Assembly (NCBI GenBank): GCA_017562135.1
Contig: QEYB01000629.1
Location: forward strand, 682,001-746,000
Length of the DNA: 64,000 nt
Origin: Dipylidium caninum
Lineage: Eukaryota > Platyhelminthes > Cestoda > Cyclophyllidea > Dipylidiidae
Direction: 5' to 3'
Shown: piece by piece, positions 60,089 through 64,000 of the stretch
How the letters are laid out: every line of letters begins with the position of its first letter
Numbering within the stretch: the stretch's first letter is position 1
The notes under the pieces: generated by a model
What the model was told of the DNA's origin: nothing
Seen by the model: the letters and a program-made list of their open reading frames with translations, nothing else
Database searches by the model: none
Translations under genes and position numbers: made by a program

Positions 60089-62900
60089 CTAGTTGGCAGA
60101 GCGGCGTGCATTGCTGGGCATAATGGGCGGCAAGGTGTCAACGTAGTTGGCAGGAAAAAGGCCGGTGGAGCCAGTACTAGAAATGCGACCGCGCCACCAA
60201 TTTTCGTCCTCTTGACCCAATACCTCAATTACATCGCCCCGACGGAATGACAATTCCTCCTGCTCCGAGGCGTTGAAATCAAAGCGTGCAATAACTCGTT
60301 GCACCATTTGTGACTGCTGATCCCCACCTCCCATATTCAACGTCTGAAAGTAGAAACACACCTTCACGTATTTGAATGTACAGGATTTTGTGACGGCTTT
60401 CTAAATGCAAGCCCTTAGTTAACGCGTTGCCGGGTTTGACTCTAGTCCGTTTCTTAAACGTGGAAGGGAAATATTACAACCATTCAGAACTGAGTTTTTT
60501 TACGTCCTCAAAAATTCAAAAAACAGAGACACAAAATAACCGGTGACGACATAATATCGATGCGCGATGAAGATGCGAAGCCGACAAAAATAAAAGGGAG
60601 GGAATTGACATGCCCACAATAGGTCGCGAGTGGTAACTTTCCAAACTGTATCTCATTCCCGTCAACACTCTCCTTCCTTCTGTCCCCTAGCTGCCCACTT
60701 CTAAGTCCTCTTCCTGCCCCACCTTCGAGGCTCGAGCAGATCACACGCTCCAGCTCTTTATAATAACTACACCATGACAAAGTCGTTCCTTCTTCCTCTT
60801 CGCCTTCCCCGACAAGGATGGGTTTTCAGTAGGAAATTTTAGGGTCATCCGGTTGTTCAGAGGAGTCATCAGGGGAGTTAACTCGCCTTGTCGACTTCAC
60901 TTTTTTTCTGCTCCGTCCCTCTTCACTCTTTTGACGATGTAACTAGATTTCGACGCTTTCATGGGGCGGACAGTGGAAAGAGGGTTGGAATGGAGAAAAG
61001 AGACATTGTTTTTAAGTAAACTTATATCGACACATTCACTCGAGTATACTAGGAAAAGTTACTCTACTGTGGTTTTCGAAGACCGTCTATCCGATACCTT
61101 TTTTGACGTCACAGCAAAAATTTGTTTTTTTTTACTACATCATGATTGTAAAGCGGAATTGCATTAAAGAATTTAGGGGAACGTTTTAATGAAAAACTTT
61201 GAAATTTATAGGTAGATTAGAACAGATAATTCCCCACACAATGAAGTATCTAAGATTTGATCAGTTTTTCCTCCGATTTGCAATCTAGGGCTTCACGTCT
61301 CACGACTATTTCTTTTACGAAAACAAACAGAGAAAAATTGGTGGAACTCGGAAAAATGCGATGCAAAGCTACAAAACGGCTAAAACAATGAAGGAATCGA
61401 CTAGAGTAACAAATTATAATCCTATAATCTGCACTTATGTGGTCTTAATTATCAAGCTACTTTCAAAGATTCTTTCCCAATGTTCAACCTACTATTCGTT
61501 CAGCGATACTTTGAGGGACAACAATCAGACACGAGAAAAGTATGTAAGGTGGCAAGGTCTGGAAAATACGACGTCAGGTAATGGTATTCCTGTACTAGTT
61601 GAAATTAAAACAGAAATGGAACAAAGGAATTAAATGTAATGATGGACCTGTTTCACCAAGGGTTAAGAATAATTCATCCCTTTAAACTCATTGCGAAGAC
61701 TACTTTGACGCAGGTAAAGCATAATGACATCTACGAATTCATACACATACGAGAGATTAATCCAGGTTAAGAGAACAACAAAGATGATGATTGCCTAAAA
61801 TTACTAGTGGTCTATCACTATAGTAAGAAGAAATATCTCGGGTGCACTAAAGGGAGAAAAATTTCAAGCATTCGCCAACAAATAAGCAACTCGCAAAGTG
61901 AAATCGTGACAACGCAACTCCAATATCTAAATCAGTGAGGCTAGTTAATCAGAGAAAGATTACGTGAGTTGAGGACCAGAGAAGTAATTGATCAGAAATA
62001 TTTGGGTTCACTTCAAGATTTGGCAAGTTTCCTATCTATGCGAAATCGCTAAAATTTCGGTGATCAGTAGAAAAAAATTGACGCATACAATATTAGCGAC
62101 GGCAGAAAGATAAAAAACAGGCAAATATATGATTTAATCGTTACCTGCGGCTTTAAATTCGCTTTAATGAGATGGGAAACGAAAATATCAGTTGTCAATA
62201 TTGCCGGTTTTGTGTTACTTGCGTGAAGTAAACTCACGTGGTTAGAATAAAAAAGAATCCAACAACTTTAATAAGAGTTGCCTCAGAGGCAAAAAAGGGT
62301 ATTCGAAGAGCAGCACAGGATAGTAGGAATAGATAAAATTCCCAAACCTCGACAAAAGGGGGAAGAAAGTGTGAGGAGAAATTCGACAATTATGAAGTAC
62401 TCAAGTCCATTTACTAAGACTGGAAATTCTAAATGAATCGGGTAATCTCGAGAAAAGTGAAATATTATTCAACAAAAATTTTCAATTACTGACGTAACTT
62501 CTTAGTAAAGTTGATAAGACGAAAAAATTGACTATTCAGTGGTGGACCCAAATTTTGTTAATAACTACAGTAAATACACCTGCCATTGTAATTTCGTTAG
62601 GGGTAAATGGTTGTTGGGACATACTCAGCAAGAATGACACAAACTGCGAATTTGTAATGTCTCCGGCAATTCACCTTAAATCTTTTTTGCGAACAGACTG
62701 TCATCAAAAAAGAAGACCTACGAGCAAAACATACCTTCGATGGCTGTCTGTCGACTAGGAGAAGGAAACTATCGCGGGAGATGCTAGTGCGTCGATGGTA
62801 GTCGATGAGCTGATTGATAGAATCAAATTTGCGCAACCACACGAAGTACTTGCCCATCTCATCTTGCAACACCTTAAAGTGCTGCACCTTTTGACCGTCC
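60089..62900 (-). CDS. GRB2: GRB2/Sem-5/Drk adaptor, 3' exons only
   Basis: Adaptor linking phosphotyrosine on receptors to the Ras exchange factor SOS. The exon at 62735-62900 encodes the C-terminal half of the SH2 domain (DGQKVQHFKVLQDEMGKYF, VWLRKFDSINQLIDYHRR). It keeps the Trp of the KYFVW loop that gives pYxN specificity. The exon at 60089-60343, after a 2.4 kb intron, encodes a short linker and the C-terminal SH3 domain: ARFDF, EELSFRRGD, ENWWRG and GLFPANYV, with the aromatic and ANY/PNY residues that bind proline motifs. Phases fit and the protein ends 84 residues into the last exon. The N-terminal SH3 and the first half of SH2 are not visible up to 64000 and must lie beyond the right edge. 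Family identification is firm. Confidence 0.95.
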
Positions 62901-64000
62901 CTAGAAGCAAATGAAAGTATATAGAACATTTCATTAACACTATCCGACACATTTCAGGTGAAACTGGGACACAAATAAGTCAATGGCACCTTGCAAAAAT
63001 GTGGGAATAACGGGAGTGACCTTCAAACCCAAGTTAACTGTTCCATTGGTGACAACGTTAAAGCCATAGCAAAAGAAGAAAGAGTGACCTTTTAACACCC
63101 GAAATAAAGGAACAAATTCACTGTATCAAGAATCCAAAAACACGTCAGCTTCCTAGATAAGATTTTGCGTCCAAATTATAGAGTAATCATTGTTAGGATG
63201 CACTGTTGATGACCCTCAAAAGAACTGTATCAACCTTTCACGTATTTAGGAAAGTCGGGTTTGAAAGTCCTCTCTTTAAGATGCATGTAAATCGCAAATC
63301 AACCCAATAAGGTCATTTTCAGATTTGGATAATTGGAGTCCGATATAAGAAGTGAGGTGTTAAAAGATAAATCACCTGGCGACTTCAAGATTTCCCGACC
63401 AGACCTGATGGCCTTAACTAGGAGTGTCCTATCGCTTTCACCAACCCGCGTGAATTAAAGTCCAGACATACGATTATTTTTCCCCATGTATGAAATCTTA
63501 GGACCTGAACGGATCGTTAGCACGGTAACTGATGCGTCATGGTGAAGAGGAGAAAGGGAAAACCGAGAAAGGATGAGAGACTAACCCGCGGTAGATCACG
63601 CCTAGGATAAACTATCAAAAATACAGCGAATTCAGAGAACGGTGTCCAGAGAATAAATACCATTCCAAATCAGCAGTGATACCGAACTTGCTTGTCAAGG
63701 AGTTAAAATTCCTACTGAAAAACCCAAAAGTACCAATCCAATGATGCGCTACTTTTGGGGTCTTGCCAGTGATAAGATCAGCGGAAGGGTTGGAAGGTGG
63801 TAGAGGATATCACAACAGCCCAAACTACTGTTCTCAAGGCGACAACTTGGCGTATCGATCGACGTTAACAGTATCACAATTAGGAAAGCAAAAGGTTCAA
63901 GTGAAAATTTCACCAGAAAAAACATGTTTATTTCATGTTCATATTCCAAAATCCATCGGTTCCTCATTTATTATATGCCACCGTTTTAGCCAATTAGCTA
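62901..64000. other. GRB2 intron to right edge
   Basis: A-rich plus strand without any SH2 or SH3 sequence. It is presumably the intron upstream of the 62735-62900 exon. A 72-codon frame at 63749-63967 on the minus strand is hydrophobic and unremarkable. Confidence 0.6.

Noticed and set aside
1..64000. CRISPR arrays, operons, bacterial promoters or plasmid features
   Set aside because: All recognised genes are intron-bearing animal genes; no direct-repeat spacer array is present.

Overview
This is nuclear DNA of an animal, most likely a flatworm (Platyhelminthes; a cestode or trematode would fit). Every gene is split by introns with standard GT..AG ends, and several introns are extremely short (29, 33, 36 and 38 nt). 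AT-rich gene regions sit next to a GC- and pyrimidine-rich block full of microsatellites. The protein families are animal ones: Furry, alpha-tubulin, eIF2B delta, SAFB, GRB2. The phylum call is inference; nothing here is a species marker.

Layout. (1) 0.5-14.2 kb, minus strand: the 5' two-thirds of a Furry (FRY/FRYL) gene; 14 of 15 recognised exons join in one unbroken frame, and the 3' end lies off the left edge. (2) 14.2-16.8 kb: mostly noncoding, with one unrecognised exon-like ORF on the minus strand. (3) 16.8-34.9 kb: a very large inverted duplication. Arm A (about 16.8-23.6 kb) and arm B (about 27.94-34.87 kb) are the same sequence in opposite orientation around a 4.3 kb spacer. Both arms carry the same exon series for a receptor-like extracellular region. 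Arm B keeps three extra 5' exons outside the repeat (34.86-35.36 kb) but has a frameshift, an in-frame stop and lost splice sites. The spacer holds a diverged third copy on the minus strand. (4) 39.3-41.6 kb, plus strand: a receptor tyrosine-kinase-like gene whose extracellular exons are related to those in the arms. Its kinase domain has HCN in place of HRD, an in-frame TGA and no visible glycine loop, so it looks like a dead relative of the same family. (5) 43.9-45.4 kb, plus: complete alpha-tubulin except for the ATG exon. (6) 45.9-48.9 kb, minus: complete eIF2B delta. (7) 50.8-54.4 kb, plus: a gene resembling RNase P subunit RPP38, with an apparent one-base frameshift and a long unrecognised C-terminal part. 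(8) 56.2-58.7 kb, minus: a complete SAFB-like SAP + RRM protein. (9) 60.1-62.9 kb, minus: the 3' exons of GRB2 (part of SH2 and the C-terminal SH3).

The housekeeping and signalling genes appear independent and are not co-regulated in any visible way. The unusual part is 16.8-41.6 kb: at least four related copies of one multi-exon receptor ectodomain, two of them frozen in a head-to-head inverted duplication and one still attached to a degenerate tyrosine kinase domain. I do not recognise the ectodomain as any named fold. It is the best candidate for something undescribed.
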